The notes: generated by a model not told the origin, from the sequence alone. A stretch of DNA of 64,000 bases from Emticicia sp. BO119 (GCF_013912375.1 NZ_JACETV010000001.1:1588217-1652216); one strand, 5' to 3'; numbered from the stretch's first letter, positions 9,365-19,476 are shown. Numbers and translations are program-made.

Positions 9365-11263
9365 ATGGCCGAAAATAAGGAAGTAACTTATAATGAAGAT
9401 AGTATTCGTTCACTTGACTGGAAAGAACACATAAGATTGCGTCCTGGTATGTACATTGGAAAATTAGGGGACGGTTCTTCTGCCGATGATGGAATATATG
9501 TTTTGTTAAAAGAAGTTTTAGATAATTGTATTGATGAGTATGCCATGGGATATGGCAGGTCTATTGAAATAAAATTGGAAGAAGGTATAGCAGAGGTTAG
9601 AGACTATGGCAGAGGGATTCCGTTGGGGAAATTAGTAGATGTTGTCTCAAAAATAAACACAGGAGCAAAATATGACAGCAAAGCCTTTCAAAAGGCGGTT
9701 GGTTTGAACGGAGTAGGAACGAAGGCAGTAAATGCACTTTCATCTCATTTTCGTGTCCAGGCTTTCAGAGAAGGAAAATCAAAGTGGGCTGAATTTACAA
9801 AGGGTGAGTTAATCAAAGAGTCACAGATTATTGATTCTGACCAGAAAAATGGAACTTTAGTGACCTTCACTCCAGATGATACTGTTTTTAAACATTATCA
9901 TTACATTCCGCAATTTGTGGAAGCAATGATATGGAATTACTGCTACCTGAACGCAGGAATGACTATTGTCTTTAATAAGCAGAAATATATCTCACAAAAT
10001 GGATTATTAGATCTGTTACGACGAAAAACTGATGAGGATTCATTAAGATACCCGATTATTCACCTGAAGGGAGAAGATATTGAAGTAGCACTTTCACACA
10101 GCAATCAATATGGTGAAGAATATTATTCATTTGTAAACGGGCAAAATACCACTCAGGGTGGTACACATTTGTCAGCTTTTCGTGAAGCAATTGTTCGTAC
10201 TGTAAGGGAGCACTTTGGAAAAGACTATGCTCCAGAGGACATTCGCCAGTCTATTATAGGAGCCATTTCGATTCGGGTTCAGGAGCCTGTTTTTGAGTCT
10301 CAGACCAAAACTAAACTAGGCTCATTGACCATGTCACCAGAGCCTAACTCTCCGACTATCCGGGTATTTATCGGTGATTTTCTTAAGGAAAAACTCGATA
10401 ATTTTCTTCATATGAACCCAGCTATCAAGGAAGCACTGAAGAAAAGAATTGAGCAATCGGAGCGGGAAAGAAAAGAGCTGGCAGGAATTAAAAAACTGGC
10501 AAACGAACGAGCCAAAAAAGCCAATTTGCATAATAGAAAATTAAGAGACTGTCGTTTTCATCTGGACGAAGAGAAAAATGAGAAACGCTTTGATACTGTT
10601 ATGTTTATTACTGAAGGAGATTCGGCAAGTGGGTCAATTACAAAGGCGCGTAACCCTGAATTGCAAGCAGTTTTTAGCCTAAGAGGAAAACCCCTCAACA
10701 GTTTTGGTCTAACAAAAAAGATTGTGTACGAAAACGAAGAGTTCAACCTTTTGCAGCATGCACTTAATATTGAAGATGGTTTAGATGGACTTCGTTATAA
10801 CAAAATTATTGTCGCTACAGATGCAGATGTTGATGGAATGCACATTCGCCTTCTTTTGTTGACTTTCTTTTTACAATTTTTCCCTGATCTGGTTCGTGAA
10901 GGACATTTGTATATTCTTGAAACACCATTATTCAGAGTTAGAAATAAAAAGGAAACAATTTATTGTTATTCGGATGAGGAGAAAGAAAAAGCGATCAAAA
11001 AACTTTCACCCAAGCCAGAAATTACACGGTTTAAAGGTTTAGGAGAAATATCACCTGATGAGTTTGAAGGCTTTATAGGTGAAGATATCAGGTTAGAACC
11101 CGTTATTTTAGAAAAGGAATCTTCTATTGCAAAGATTCTGAGCTATTATATGGGAAAAAATACACCTGAACGCCAACGGTTTATTATCGATAACCTGAGA
11201 ATTGAGAAAGATGAAATTGATGAGGTTCTGGAGAAAATAATTGAAGTGAAAGAAGTTGCCTGA
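9365..11263 (+). CDS. parE: DNA topoisomerase IV subunit B
   Basis: ATPase subunit of the type IIA topoisomerase that decatenates daughter chromosomes. The GHKL ATP-binding site shows [21 protein letters not shown] and [14 protein letters not shown]. The transducer carries the QTKTKLGS loop. The TOPRIM domain has TEGDSASGS and DADVDGMH, with the metal-binding acidic residues intact. At 632 aa it has the ParE length and lacks the GyrB insertion. The next gene is pheA, so parC is not adjacent in this window. It is divergent from the polysaccharide operon across a 180-nt gap. Confidence 0.95.
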   Translation: MAENKEVTYNEDSIRSLDWKEHIRLRPGMYIGKLGDGSSADDGIYVLLKEVLDNCIDEYAMGYGRSIEIKLEEGIAEVRDYGRGIPLGKLVDVVSKINTGAKYDSKAFQKAVGLNGVGTKAVNALSSHFRVQAFREGKSKWAEFTKGELIKESQIIDSDQKNGTLVTFTPDDTVFKHYHYIPQFVEAMIWNYCYLNAGMTIVFNKQKYISQNGLLDLLRRKTDEDSLRYPIIHLKGEDIEVALSHSNQYGEEYYSFVNGQNTTQGGTHLSAFREAIVRTVREHFGKDYAPEDIRQSIIGAISIRVQEPVFESQTKTKLGSLTMSPEPNSPTIRVFIGDFLKEKLDNFLHMNPAIKEALKKRIEQSERERKELAGIKKLANERAKKANLHNRKLRDCRFHLDEEKNEKRFDTVMFITEGDSASGSITKARNPELQAVFSLRGKPLNSFGLTKKIVYENEEFNLLQHALNIEDGLDGLRYNKIIVATDADVDGMHIRLLLLTFFLQFFPDLVREGHLYILETPLFRVRNKKETIYCYSDEEKEKAIKKLSPKPEITRFKGLGEISPDEFEGFIGEDIRLEPVILEKESSIAKILSYYMGKNTPERQRFIIDNLRIEKDEIDEVLEKIIEVKEVA

Positions 11264-11349
11264 TTGAAAAGTCTTGCGTTTTAATGATTGTAATTCCGAA
11301 TTTAATAACCCCCTTACATTTATTTTAAATTTAAACACCTATCCAGACA

Positions 11350-12423
11350 GTGACACTTGAGGAAGTAAGAAAAGACATTGACGCAATTGATGACCAGTTA
11401 TTAGTATTGCTTAATAAAAGAATGAAGCTGGTACATAAAGTCGGAGAAATTAAACGTTCTACTAAAGCCCTTATCTACAGGCCGGAACGTGAAAAGCAAA
11501 TTTTAGACCGAATGAATTCGCAAAATGATGGCCCTCTTAATAAAGAGGCGATTGAAGCCATTTATTTAGAGATTTTTGCTGCTGCCCGTAATATCGAACT
11601 CCCGGAGAGAGTAGCTTACTTAGGACCAGAAGGAAGCTTTACCCATCAGGCCGCAGAAAGTCGTTTTGGTGCAATGAGCGAATATATGACATTGCCAACT
11701 ATCAAATCGGTATTTGAAGCTGTAGATACGGGTAGAGCAAAATTTGGGGTGATTCCTATTGAAAATAACCAGGAGGGAATTGTTTATGAGACTGTAGATT
11801 TACTAAATGAAATGAATGTAAATGTTGCTGCTGAATTAAAAATCCCGGTTCATTTTGCTTTGGCTACAGAGGCCGAAAATCCATCAAAAGTAAAAAGAAT
11901 CTATTCAAAAGATATTGCGTTCAGGCAATGTAGGGGTTTCCTGAACAAATATTTTGAACAGACACACCCTGAAGAAATCCAAGTAGAATCAACATCAAAA
12001 GCTGCTAAATTGGCTGCTGAGGATCCTGAAAGCGCAGCCATTTGCTCCGAAATCGCAGCAAAGCTATTCAGTTTACCTATTTTGTTTAATAATATAGAAG
12101 ATAACGGTCAGAATCGTACACGATTCTATATACTTGCTAAAGGCTTTGAGAATCAGAAAAGCGGCAATGACAAAACCACCATTATTGCACGTTTGCCAGA
12201 TACAGATAAACCAGGTGTTCTTGCCAATTTCTTACAGGATTTTAAAAAGGCAGGCATCAACTTAACCAAAATTGAAAGCCGCCCTTATAAAGGTAGCGAG
12301 GACTTTAATTTCTGGTTTTTTATTGAATTGGAAGGATTCCACAAAGATGAAAATGTGGAGAAAGTCTTTAAAAAACACCGGAATGCAATCAAGAAATTGG
12401 GTAGCTATGTAAAAAATGCCTGA
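11350..12423 (+). CDS. pheA: Bifunctional chorismate mutase / prephenate dehydratase
   Basis: Converts chorismate to prephenate and then phenylpyruvate for phenylalanine synthesis. Three domains are visible. An AroQ-type chorismate mutase occupies residues 1-80 (EVRKDIDAIDDQLLVLLNKR). Prephenate dehydratase occupies about 92-270 (VAYLGPEGSFTHQAA, GVIPIENNQEGIV, NRTRFYIL). A C-terminal ACT domain with the phenylalanine-binding ESRPYKG motif occupies about 285-355. The usual PIENSxEG serine is an asparagine here. The start is a GTG at 11350, and no ATG exists near the family N-terminus. It ends only 3 nt from the convergent small membrane-protein gene. Confidence 0.94.
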   Translation: MTLEEVRKDIDAIDDQLLVLLNKRMKLVHKVGEIKRSTKALIYRPEREKQILDRMNSQNDGPLNKEAIEAIYLEIFAAARNIELPERVAYLGPEGSFTHQAAESRFGAMSEYMTLPTIKSVFEAVDTGRAKFGVIPIENNQEGIVYETVDLLNEMNVNVAAELKIPVHFALATEAENPSKVKRIYSKDIAFRQCRGFLNKYFEQTHPEEIQVESTSKAAKLAAEDPESAAICSEIAAKLFSLPILFNNIEDNGQNRTRFYILAKGFENQKSGNDKTTIIARLPDTDKPGVLANFLQDFKKAGINLTKIESRPYKGSEDFNFWFFIELEGFHKDENVEKVFKKHRNAIKKLGSYVKNA

Positions 12424-12425
12424 TA

Positions 12426-12662
12426 CTATTTCTTTCGGAGTATTGCAGAAGCAGCAATCAATACCCAAATAACATTAACGGCCATAGACGGGTAGGCATG
12501 GTGGAAATATGTATTAATGATAAAGCATATTCCACCAATAGCATTTGCCCAGATATAGCGGGCATCTTTAGCATTTAATTTCCCCTGAATGTTTAAGAAA
12601 TAAGAACCTGTTACCAGAACGGCCCCAATCCATCCAATGATTTCAATTAAATCTATTTTCAT
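12426..12662 (-). CDS. Small membrane protein, CBU_0592-like
   Basis: 78-residue protein with about three predicted membrane segments (IIGWIGAVLVTGSYFL, YIWANAIGGICFIINTYF, VNVIWVLIAASAIL). The GWIGAVLVTGSYFLN pattern and the length resemble the CBU_0592 family of small membrane proteins, which has no known function. The start ATG overlaps the ribF stop by 4 nt, so it is probably cotranscribed as the last gene of the ribF side. Confidence 0.75.
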   Translation of the reverse strand: MKIDLIEIIGWIGAVLVTGSYFLNIQGKLNAKDARYIWANAIGGICFIINTYFHHAYPSMAVNVIWVLIAASAILRKK

Positions 12663-13582
12663 AATATCTGGATTGCGCGCTCTTTATCTCGTAAAATCTG
12701 GGTCTTTAATTCTTCAATACTACTGAATTTTTGCTCGGGTCTGATATAATCTACCAGTTCAACAGTTATATTTTCTCCATAAATATCATTGCTGAAATCA
12801 AGAATATGTACTTCCTGTGTTCGGCCTACACCATCAACAGTCGGACGGTTGCCAATGTTCATAATGCCGGTTAGCCATTGACCTCTAACTAATGCTTTTA
12901 CAGCATATACGCCGTTAGCCGGAATTAATTTATAAGATTCTGAAACCTGCACATTGGCAGTCGGGAAACCGATGGTTCTTCCTAACTGGCGCCCTTTTAC
13001 TACAATACCAGAAAAGCTGTAGTATCTACCTAACAGATCGTTTGCAGATTTTACATTTCCTTCTAATAATGACTGGCGGATTTTAGTCGAGCTAATGACT
13101 AAATTTTCAATCTCCTGACGAGAAATTTCTTCAATCTGAATACCAAATCGGTTAGAGTTATCTTCTAAATATTGAAAATTACCTTCACGATTACGACCAA
13201 AATGGTGATCATAGCCAATGACCAGTTTTTTAGTGCCAATGGTATTAAGTAAAATCTTCTGCACATATTCATTTGAGCTTAACTCTGAAAACTCTCGTGT
13301 GAAAGGAACTATTAAAAGATGATTTACACCTTGTTTTTCGAGGAGTTCAATTTTTTCGTCAATTGTAGATAATAATTTAAGACCTTGACTGTCTTGCGAG
13401 ACTACCATTCGAGGGTGAGGCCAAAATGTAAGCACTACCGACTCGCCCCCTGATAATTTAGTTGTTTCTTGTAATATTTGCAGGATTTTCTGATGGCCTA
13501 AATGAACTCCATCAAATGTGCCGCTCGTTACTACCGCATTTTCTAACGGCTTAAAATCTGATAGATTATAATATACTTTCAA
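12659..13582 (-). CDS. ribF: Bifunctional riboflavin kinase / FAD synthetase
   Basis: Makes FMN from riboflavin and then FAD. The N-terminal nucleotidyltransferase domain shows GTFDGVHLGHQ (the HxGH-type motif), YDHHFGRNREG and ISSTKIR. The C-terminal flavokinase domain shows GRTIGFPTANV and NGVYAVKA with GIMNIGNRPTV. The family N-terminus (KVYYNLSDF) coincides with a TTG at 13582. Another TTG at 13606 would add eight residues, and no ATG is available, so the exact start is uncertain. It follows truB by about 50 nt, an arrangement common in bacteria, and overlaps the small membrane-protein gene by 4 nt. Confidence 0.92.
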   Translation of the reverse strand: MKVYYNLSDFKPLENAVVTSGTFDGVHLGHQKILQILQETTKLSGGESVVLTFWPHPRMVVSQDSQGLKLLSTIDEKIELLEKQGVNHLLIVPFTREFSELSSNEYVQKILLNTIGTKKLVIGYDHHFGRNREGNFQYLEDNSNRFGIQIEEISRQEIENLVISSTKIRQSLLEGNVKSANDLLGRYYSFSGIVVKGRQLGRTIGFPTANVQVSESYKLIPANGVYAVKALVRGQWLTGIMNIGNRPTVDGVGRTQEVHILDFSNDIYGENITVELVDYIRPEQKFSSIEELKTQILRDKERAIQIL

Positions 13583-13632
13583 TGTGTAAGGTATTTTGTA
13601 AAACAATCGGCGTCGTTAACTTAAAACAACGA

Positions 13633-14322
13633 TTATGATTGATTGGGCGCAAAATTACGAATATTATCCAGAAATTGTTCGAGGGTAAGCGCATTTTCAA
13701 TTTTGAAATCTCCGATTCGGGTTCGGCGTAATGAGCTCATATATGCTCCTGATTGAAGTAATTTGCCAAAATCTCTCACAAGGCTACGGATATATGTTCC
13801 TTTGGAACATACAATTCTGAATGAGAGCTCAGGAAAGCTGGTAGTATCTATTTCAAACGTTTTTATTTCAACCTGTCTTGATTTTATTTTAATCTCTTCC
13901 CCTTTTCTTGCCGACTCGTAAGCCCTTTTACCATCAACTTTAATGGCAGAATGCGCCGGAGGAATTTGCTCAATTATACCTGTTAATTTTACTATTGCGG
14001 CACTAATTGCTTCCTGAGTAATATGATTGATAGGGTATTCGGCATCAAAATCAGTTTCCAAATCAACTGATGGAGTGGTTTTCCCTAAAACCAAGGTACC
14101 AATGTATTCTTTTTCTTGTGCTTGATATATGTCAATTTCTTTGGTTTTTTTGTTGGTACACAGAATGAGCAACCCAGTAGCTAAAGGGTCTAAAGTACCC
14201 GCATGACCTACCTTTTTATATTTACCTGCATACCGAACCTTATTTACTACATCAAAAGAAGTCCATTTCAAAGGTTTGTCGATCAATAGCACTTCATTTC
14301 GTTCATCAACGACTGTTTGCAT
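13633..14322 (-). CDS. truB: tRNA pseudouridine-55 synthase
   Basis: Forms the pseudouridine in the T-loop of nearly all tRNAs. The catalytic aspartate lies in HAGTLDPLATG (about residue 44). Other conserved blocks are LLIDKPLKWTSFDVV, PPAHSAIKVDGKRAYE and CSKGTYIRSLVRDFG. At 229 aa it is a short TruB without a PUA extension, as is common in Bacteroidota. It lies in the conserved series ftsX, DUF3098, uppP, truB, ribF. Confidence 0.95.
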   Translation of the reverse strand: MQTVVDERNEVLLIDKPLKWTSFDVVNKVRYAGKYKKVGHAGTLDPLATGLLILCTNKKTKEIDIYQAQEKEYIGTLVLGKTTPSVDLETDFDAEYPINHITQEAISAAIVKLTGIIEQIPPAHSAIKVDGKRAYESARKGEEIKIKSRQVEIKTFEIDTTSFPELSFRIVCSKGTYIRSLVRDFGKLLQSGAYMSSLRRTRIGDFKIENALTLEQFLDNIRNFAPNQS

Positions 14323-14345
14323 AAGGGGTTTGTTAATTTAAGGCT

Positions 14346-15137
14346 TTAAACAATCTTCAATTCATAACCTGCAGCAATTAAGCCCAGAATGATTAAGCCG
14401 ACAATAATCCGATAATAACCAAAAACCTTAAAGCCATATTTTTGTAAATAGCTGATGAAGAACTTAATAGCAATCATAGCTACGATAAATGCAACTACAT
14501 TGCCAACTATTAGAAGTTGAAGTTGGTCAGATGAAAAAGTAAGAGTGCCTGCTTTATAGCTTTTAAGTAATTTATATGCCGATGCCGCAAACATAGTTGG
14601 AACAGCAAGAAAGAATGAAAACTCGGCTGAATCCTTACGTGATAATCCCTGAAACATACCACCAATAATACTTGCAGCGGAACGAGAGACACCAGGAATC
14701 ATGGCAATACATTGGAACAATCCAATTTTTAAAGCATCAGCATAGCTAATGTTTGCTTTTGTAGCTTTATTTTCAAAGTATTTATCAATAAAAATCAAGA
14801 CAAAGCCACCCAGAACCATAGACATGGCAACTACTACAACACTTTCAAGCAGACTGTCAATGAAATCGTTCAACAGAAAACCAATAATAGCTGCAGGAAT
14901 GAAAGCTGCTAATAGTTTGGCATAGAACTCGAATGATTGTAAGAATTTTTTCCAGTAAAGAACGAGTACTGATAAAATTGCTCCGAACTGAATATTTACT
15001 TCAAATACTTTAGTAAAATCTAATTCACTTATACCCATCAGGGATGAGCCAATAATCATGTGTCCGGTTGAACTGATAGGTAAGTACTCTGTAATTCCTT
15101 CAATAATAGCAAGGATAATAGCCTGAATAAGATCCAT
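14346..15137 (-). CDS. uppP: Undecaprenyl-diphosphatase (BacA/UppP family)
   Basis: Inner-membrane phosphatase that recycles undecaprenyl pyrophosphate to the monophosphate carrier used for peptidoglycan and surface polysaccharides. Signature regions are [17 protein letters not shown] (residues 14-30) and [13 protein letters not shown] (near 147-160), containing the catalytic Glu/Ser/Arg residues. About eight membrane segments fit 263 aa. It lies 23 nt upstream of truB. The carrier lipid it recycles is also the expected carrier for the polysaccharide locus at the left of the window. Confidence 0.95.
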   Translation of the reverse strand: MDLIQAIILAIIEGITEYLPISSTGHMIIGSSLMGISELDFTKVFEVNIQFGAILSVLVLYWKKFLQSFEFYAKLLAAFIPAAIIGFLLNDFIDSLLESVVVVAMSMVLGGFVLIFIDKYFENKATKANISYADALKIGLFQCIAMIPGVSRSAASIIGGMFQGLSRKDSAEFSFFLAVPTMFAASAYKLLKSYKAGTLTFSSDQLQLLIVGNVVAFIVAMIAIKFFISYLQKYGFKVFGYYRIIVGLIILGLIAAGYELKIV

Positions 15138-15239
15138 TATAATGTTTTAGTAAATATTTAGGAAATGCGAATATAATTAAGACGAAATGATGATTACTCA
15201 GTTTATGAGATACAAAGATTTTACTATTTTCAGAAAGCA

Positions 15240-15491
15240 TTATTTCTTTCTGAAAATGGCGTAAAATTCAAACAAAAAGCCGATAAAAGTAATAGCAGGG
15301 CCAAGTGTGATACCCAAAAAGCCAAAACCGAATTCTTCTTTATCTAAAGTCATGATAAAAAAACCAACAAGAATAAGACCGATACCCACTAACATTAACA
15401 GATAGTTCTGGCGGCTAAATGGAAGAGCACTTTTGTTAACACCATTATCGGTGCTTTTTACTTCCTGTGCTTTAGAGGTGATACTTTTCAT
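15240..15491 (-). CDS. DUF3098-family small membrane protein
   Basis: 83-residue protein with a polar N-terminus and two membrane helices (YLLMLVGIGLILVGFFIM and FGFLGITLGPAITFIGFLFEF). The FSRQNYLLMLVGI start of the first helix and the position between ftsX and uppP match the DUF3098 family, which is found next to ftsX in Bacteroidota. Its function is unknown; a link to division or envelope work is inferred from position only. Confidence 0.85.
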   Translation of the reverse strand: MKSITSKAQEVKSTDNGVNKSALPFSRQNYLLMLVGIGLILVGFFIMTLDKEEFGFGFLGITLGPAITFIGFLFEFYAIFRKK

Positions 15492-15625
15492 AATCGTAAA
15501 TTTCCTTATCCCAAGGATAATATTTTTATTGTATATTCATATAAAAGGGATAGACTTTACATGAAGTGAAATATTTAAAAACAGATAATGTGAAATTTTA
15601 AACTCATAAGATTATATAGAAACGA

Positions 15626-16501
15626 TCAATATAAATTTTCAAGAGGGGTTCTTAAATACCTATGCATAGATTGAAAGGTACTTAAAACACTGATCAGAAT
15701 TCCTAAAAGAAGCACTCCACCACATAAAAATGCAATCTTGATATAATCCTGCAAAACTAATAAATCTTCAATTTTATTTACTGCTATTTGCTGAACACCA
15801 AAAAACAGCCCGATGGCGATAATACCCGAAAATAGACCTTGCCATATTCCACGACTAATAAAGGGTTTTTGAATAAACCAATCTGTCGCACCCACCAACT
15901 GCATACTTCTGATAATCAATCTCTGCGAATACAATGCTAACCGGATAGTATTGTTAATCAATAAGAAAATAGCAACTAATAGAACTACAATTACAGATGC
16001 AATAATCAGAAATGCTTTGTAAGCATTTTTGTTGATGCTATCTACAAAATCCTTGGCATAATCAGCTTCAAAAACGCCTGATATTTGTTCTAAATCAGAT
16101 TTAATTGTTTCTAAATTCAACTCACTCAGATATGTTTCTCTGATCCTTAAACTAAAAGCATCTCGGTAAGGATTTTCACCCAAAACAGAGCTATAATCTT
16201 CATTAATATCTTTCAGCACTCTTTTGGCTGTGCTTTCTTTTGAAATAAATTTTATCTGTGGCACATTATCAGCGTAGGCTATATAACTTTTTTTTGCGAT
16301 AATATTCCGTACAGAATCCTGTTGAATTTGAGTAAGTGATTTATCTAAATAGACCTGAATCTCAATATTCTGTTTTACATAGCTCACTAATTGTTTAGAG
16401 GTCAGGGCTATCCAGCCTGTAAAAGCAATCAGAAATAACGCGGTTGTTAAACTAATAATAATTAAGAGACTCGGATAACTACCTAATTTTCGTTTTGGCA
16501 T
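15626..16501 (-). CDS. ftsX: Cell-division permease-like protein
   Basis: Membrane partner of FtsE; in known systems FtsEX activates peptidoglycan hydrolases at the septum. The 291-aa protein has an N-terminal membrane helix (residues 11-33), an extracytoplasmic domain (about 35-165) and three C-terminal membrane segments around 168, 222 and 255. It contains the FtsX-type LRLALYSQRLIIRSMQLVGA and PFISRGIWQGLFSG motifs. ftsE is not adjacent in this window, which is usual for Bacteroidota. It is the first gene of the run leading to DUF3098 and uppP. Confidence 0.92.
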   Translation of the reverse strand: MPKRKLGSYPSLLIIISLTTALFLIAFTGWIALTSKQLVSYVKQNIEIQVYLDKSLTQIQQDSVRNIIAKKSYIAYADNVPQIKFISKESTAKRVLKDINEDYSSVLGENPYRDAFSLRIRETYLSELNLETIKSDLEQISGVFEADYAKDFVDSINKNAYKAFLIIASVIVVLLVAIFLLINNTIRLALYSQRLIIRSMQLVGATDWFIQKPFISRGIWQGLFSGIIAIGLFFGVQQIAVNKIEDLLVLQDYIKIAFLCGGVLLLGILISVLSTFQSMHRYLRTPLENLY

Positions 16502-16581
16502 TGTGAATCTTTTTAAAACAAATCTTTATGGCTTCGCAATTTTGGGCAAAGATAGAAAATGTAGAAGAAATATAGACCAAT

Positions 16582-17442
16582 TTAATGATTTTTAACAGAT
16601 TCTGAAGTTTCACCTCTCCATCGGGCAATTCTTTCGGGCATATCCTGCTCAATGATATTTTTGATTACCTCTGTAATTTCCTCGACAGTAGCTTCAGGTG
16701 CAAAATGAATAGGGTCTTTGAATTTTACTCTCAACTCGGTATTTCTCTTTTTATAGGCCAATCCGGTTTTGTTAAATGCTCTTCTGAAGCCATCAATTAC
16801 CACTGGAACGATAATTGGATTCGCATCTTTGATAATATGTGCAGTGCCTTTCCTTATTGGCGCATATGGACTTGTAGTGCCTTGTGGGAAACTCACTACC
16901 CAACCAAATTTTAATCCTTTTGCTACATTAGAACCGGCTGAAGAATCCAACTCTCTTTTTACATTTTCCCCTTTGGCTCTCCATGACCTTTCAACTAAAA
17001 TAGCCCCTGCTAAGCTAAAAATTCGGGGAATTAATCCTTCTTTCATTGTTTCACTTGCAGCTACATAAAATGTTCTGGCTCTGGGAGCAAATAATGCTAT
17101 TGGAATAACTCTGTTTCCAAATCCCCATTTGACTGAGCAAAATATATGATAAAACGTGATCACATCGGCAAAGTAAGTCTGATGATTTGATATAAAATAC
17201 ACATTCTGATTTGGCAAACGAGCAATTTTCTCAGCTCCTTCAACTTTTAGCTGATTTGCAACAGCAATGCGCCAATAAGTTGGGAAACCGGCAATGAGGA
17301 TAATCAATCGTTTTAAAATTAGCCAATTACCGAATGGGTCACGTTCAAAAAATCCAAAAATATCAATATAAGAAATGTACCTAAAAAAAGGATTAGGGTC
17401 ATTATTGGGAATTGGCAAAAAGTTACGAAGTACTCGAAGCAT
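16582..17442 (-). CDS. Lysophospholipid acyltransferase (PlsC-like)
   Basis: Likely 1-acyl-glycerol-3-phosphate O-acyltransferase or a related lysolipid acyltransferase at the inner membrane. The acyltransferase HX4D motif appears as SNHQTYFAD (near residue 85), and the substrate-binding block as FPQGTTSP (near 186). A hydrophobic segment (WLILKRLIILIAGFPTYW) precedes the catalytic domain. At 286 aa it is slightly longer than classical PlsC. It is transcribed toward ftsX with an 80-nt gap, so an operon link is uncertain. The exact acyl acceptor is not determinable. Confidence 0.85.
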   Translation of the reverse strand: MLRVLRNFLPIPNNDPNPFFRYISYIDIFGFFERDPFGNWLILKRLIILIAGFPTYWRIAVANQLKVEGAEKIARLPNQNVYFISNHQTYFADVITFYHIFCSVKWGFGNRVIPIALFAPRARTFYVAASETMKEGLIPRIFSLAGAILVERSWRAKGENVKRELDSSAGSNVAKGLKFGWVVSFPQGTTSPYAPIRKGTAHIIKDANPIIVPVVIDGFRRAFNKTGLAYKKRNTELRVKFKDPIHFAPEATVEEITEVIKNIIEQDMPERIARWRGETSESVKNH

Positions 17443-17532
17443 TATTAGTATTATATGGTTTGTCAGGGCTTATTGAAGATGAAAGATAGGAATAAAAACT
17501 CAAATATCAATAAGCCCTTTTATACAGCAACA

Positions 17533-18357
17533 TTAATTTTTTGGGGTTGCCAGAATATCAAAAGTTTTCCAATCACTCATGTTCTCTCTCATGATCTTCT
17601 GCCTTTTGGTATTTATGTCAAACGCTTCAACGAAGTATAAATCATAACCTAAATCTGCAACCAGGTCAAACAAAATGTTCCGTTCTGTCTTATTTAACTT
17701 AACAAAACATTCGAAAATCAGATTTGGTTTGTGTTTTTTTACAAAAGGTAATATTGATTTTAGTATTTCTGTATCATATCCTTCGGTATCAATTTTTATC
17801 AGTGATAATTTAGATATCAGATCAGGGTAATTTTCATTCAGAAACTCCTCTAATTTTACACCTTTTACCTTTTCTTCCAGACCGAATTTGCCATGCGTAT
17901 TTTCTTTGGTTTCAGCAATTCCGCCATTATTGTAAGAAGCCTCCGAAGAATTATAGAAGAAGTCACCATTATGCGTGGTTATGGCCAGCCTTAAAGGAAT
18001 AATATTTGTCAATTCTTTATTAAGGGTGGCATTTTTTTCTAAAATTTTATAAATAAAAGGGTTAGGATCGAACCCTAAAACTGTACCTTCTTTACCAACT
18101 GCCAGAGCCATGGGAATAGTAGAATCTCCGATATGTGCACCTATGTCAATAATAAAGTCACCTTTTTTTAATATTTTTTTGTAGAAGTCGACCTGGCCTT
18201 GGCTGATATCCTTCCTTGCTTCTAATGGGTTTTCCCATCGGGCGAAACTCACTTTACCAAATTCAGGCAATTCATATTCTGTAATTTTATAAGGGTATTC
18301 TTTGAAAATTGTCCGAGCCTTGTGTTTTTTAAATTTTTTTTTCAGATAAGTAAACAT
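17533..18357 (-). CDS. FkbM-family SAM-dependent methyltransferase
   Basis: Predicted methyltransferase with the Rossmann SAM-binding motif DIGAHIGDSTIPMALAVG (near residue 72), the second acidic loop GFDPNPFIYKILEKN and the FkbM signature IKIDTEGYDTEILKSI (near 178). FkbM enzymes often O-methylate sugars or polyketides, so a role in modifying a surface glycan is plausible but unproven. It appears to be a single-gene unit with its own promoter upstream at 18421-18455. Confidence 0.88.
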   Translation of the reverse strand: MFTYLKKKFKKHKARTIFKEYPYKITEYELPEFGKVSFARWENPLEARKDISQGQVDFYKKILKKGDFIIDIGAHIGDSTIPMALAVGKEGTVLGFDPNPFIYKILEKNATLNKELTNIIPLRLAITTHNGDFFYNSSEASYNNGGIAETKENTHGKFGLEEKVKGVKLEEFLNENYPDLISKLSLIKIDTEGYDTEILKSILPFVKKHKPNLIFECFVKLNKTERNILFDLVADLGYDLYFVEAFDINTKRQKIMRENMSDWKTFDILATPKN

Positions 18358-18420
18358 AAATAATAGGAATTTATAGTGATTTATTATTAATAGTTTGAAA
18401 GTGCAGGATATGAGCTAACG

Positions 18421-18455
18421 CAAAGATATTGGATATTTTAATAGAGATTGGCAAA
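18421..18455 (-). promoter_or_regulatory. Promoter of the FkbM gene
   Basis: On the minus strand, TTTG (18455-18452) is followed after 23 nt by TATCTTTG (18428-18421), an exact match to the Bacteroidota -33/-7 consensus. Transcription would begin near 18415, giving a leader of about 58 nt. Confidence 0.6.
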
Positions 18456-18536
18456 ATAGCAAAATTTTGATATTTTGAGTACTTTTTTGATTAGGTTGGA
18501 AATATTTTAAAGTAAATAGGGGATGGTTTTGAAAAT

Positions 18537-18572
18537 AAAAAGCCATTTGCGATCCCGCAAATGGCTTTTTAT
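18537..18572 (-). terminator. Intrinsic terminator of the bifunctional nuclease gene
   Basis: The 11-bp perfect stem AGCCATTTGCG / CGCAAATGGCT (18541-18551 and 18556-18566) has a 4-nt loop and A/T runs on both sides. It lies 21 nt past the stop of the minus-strand gene and can work in both directions. Confidence 0.85.
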
Positions 18573-18592
18573 TTGATGTTTATATCTATCAG

Positions 18593-19186
18593 TTAATTTC
18601 TCTTGCTTATTTCGTCTCTTATCTTCGCCGCCTTTTCATACTCTTCATTGGCCAGCGCCTGATTTAATAGATTGTTAAGTTCCTCAAGATTCAGATCCTT
18701 TAATGAGTCTTTTGTGACTTTTTGAGGGCGTGTTGAAGACGAAACTAACTCTTGCGGCTCATCAGCAGTTGTGGCTTCTTGCGCGGTAATGCCCGCATCT
18801 GACAAAATCTGATTAGTTGTATAGATCGGAACCTGAAAACGGAGCCCTATGGCTACAGCATCAGAAGGGCGTGCGTCAATTGATTTTTGTCGGATACCGT
18901 CAGTACAAACAACTTTGGCATAGAAAATACCCTCTCGTAAATCAGAAATCAATATCTCTTCTACTGTAAAATCAAATGCACGGGCAAATGATTTAAACAA
19001 GTCGTGAGTCATTGGACGATTTGGAGTTATACGTTCCATTTCTATGGCAATGGCCTGCGCTTCAAACATGCCAATAATAATTGGTAATCTTCGATTACCA
19101 AATTCTTCAGCCAGTACAAGAGCAAATGAGCCTGTTTGTGATTGGCTGGGAGATAGACCTAATATTTCGAGTTTTATTTTTTCCAC
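18593..19186 (-). CDS. Bifunctional nuclease family protein with C-terminal UVR motif
   Basis: 197-aa protein of the DUF151/bifunctional nuclease (BFN) family; plant members have DNase and RNase activity. The BFN domain covers about residues 1-130 (KLEILGLSPSQSQTGSFAL, LPIIIGMFEAQAIAIEME, DARPSDAVAIGLRF). A UvrB/UvrC-type motif forms the C-terminus (LNNLLNQALANEEYEKAAKI). The family N-terminus is reached with the GTG at 19186; a TTG at 19252 would add 22 unrelated residues and is rejected. A TATATTTG -7 element (19198-19191) directly precedes the GTG, so the message may be nearly leaderless. Confidence 0.88.
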   Translation of the reverse strand: MEKIKLEILGLSPSQSQTGSFALVLAEEFGNRRLPIIIGMFEAQAIAIEMERITPNRPMTHDLFKSFARAFDFTVEEILISDLREGIFYAKVVCTDGIRQKSIDARPSDAVAIGLRFQVPIYTTNQILSDAGITAQEATTADEPQELVSSSTRPQKVTKDSLKDLNLEELNNLLNQALANEEYEKAAKIRDEISKRN

Positions 19187-19424
19187 GTTGCAAATATAAG
19201 GATTTCTTAATTTGTCCTTTAATCTAATCGATAAAAAAGTCCAGCGGGACAAATGTTCACAGGTTTAACTTTAAAACATCTGTTTTGGTTTCCAATAGAA
19301 AGCAAAAAATATATGATTCAGATAATCTCAAATTATTAAAATCTTTTTCTTTTATCCAAATGACCCTCTTTAGCAAATCTGTAAATCGTATAGGAGAATA
19401 ATAATATCTATCGCCTAAAAACAC

Positions 19425-19459
19425 AATAGCCTCGGTAAAAATTAATCACCGAGGCTATT
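19425..19459 (-). terminator. Terminator of the etfBA operon
   Basis: Perfect 12-bp inverted repeat AATAGCCTCGGT / ACCGAGGCTATT (19425-19436 and 19448-19459) with an 11-nt loop. On the minus strand it is followed by GTGTTTTT, and it lies 18 nt beyond the etfA stop. Confidence 0.85.
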
Positions 19460-19476
19460 AATTGTTGTTGAAATTC

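Noticed and set aside
19187..19252. 22-residue N-terminal extension of the bifunctional nuclease
   Set aside because: It needs a TTG start, contains the -7 promoter element, and lies outside the family N-terminus.
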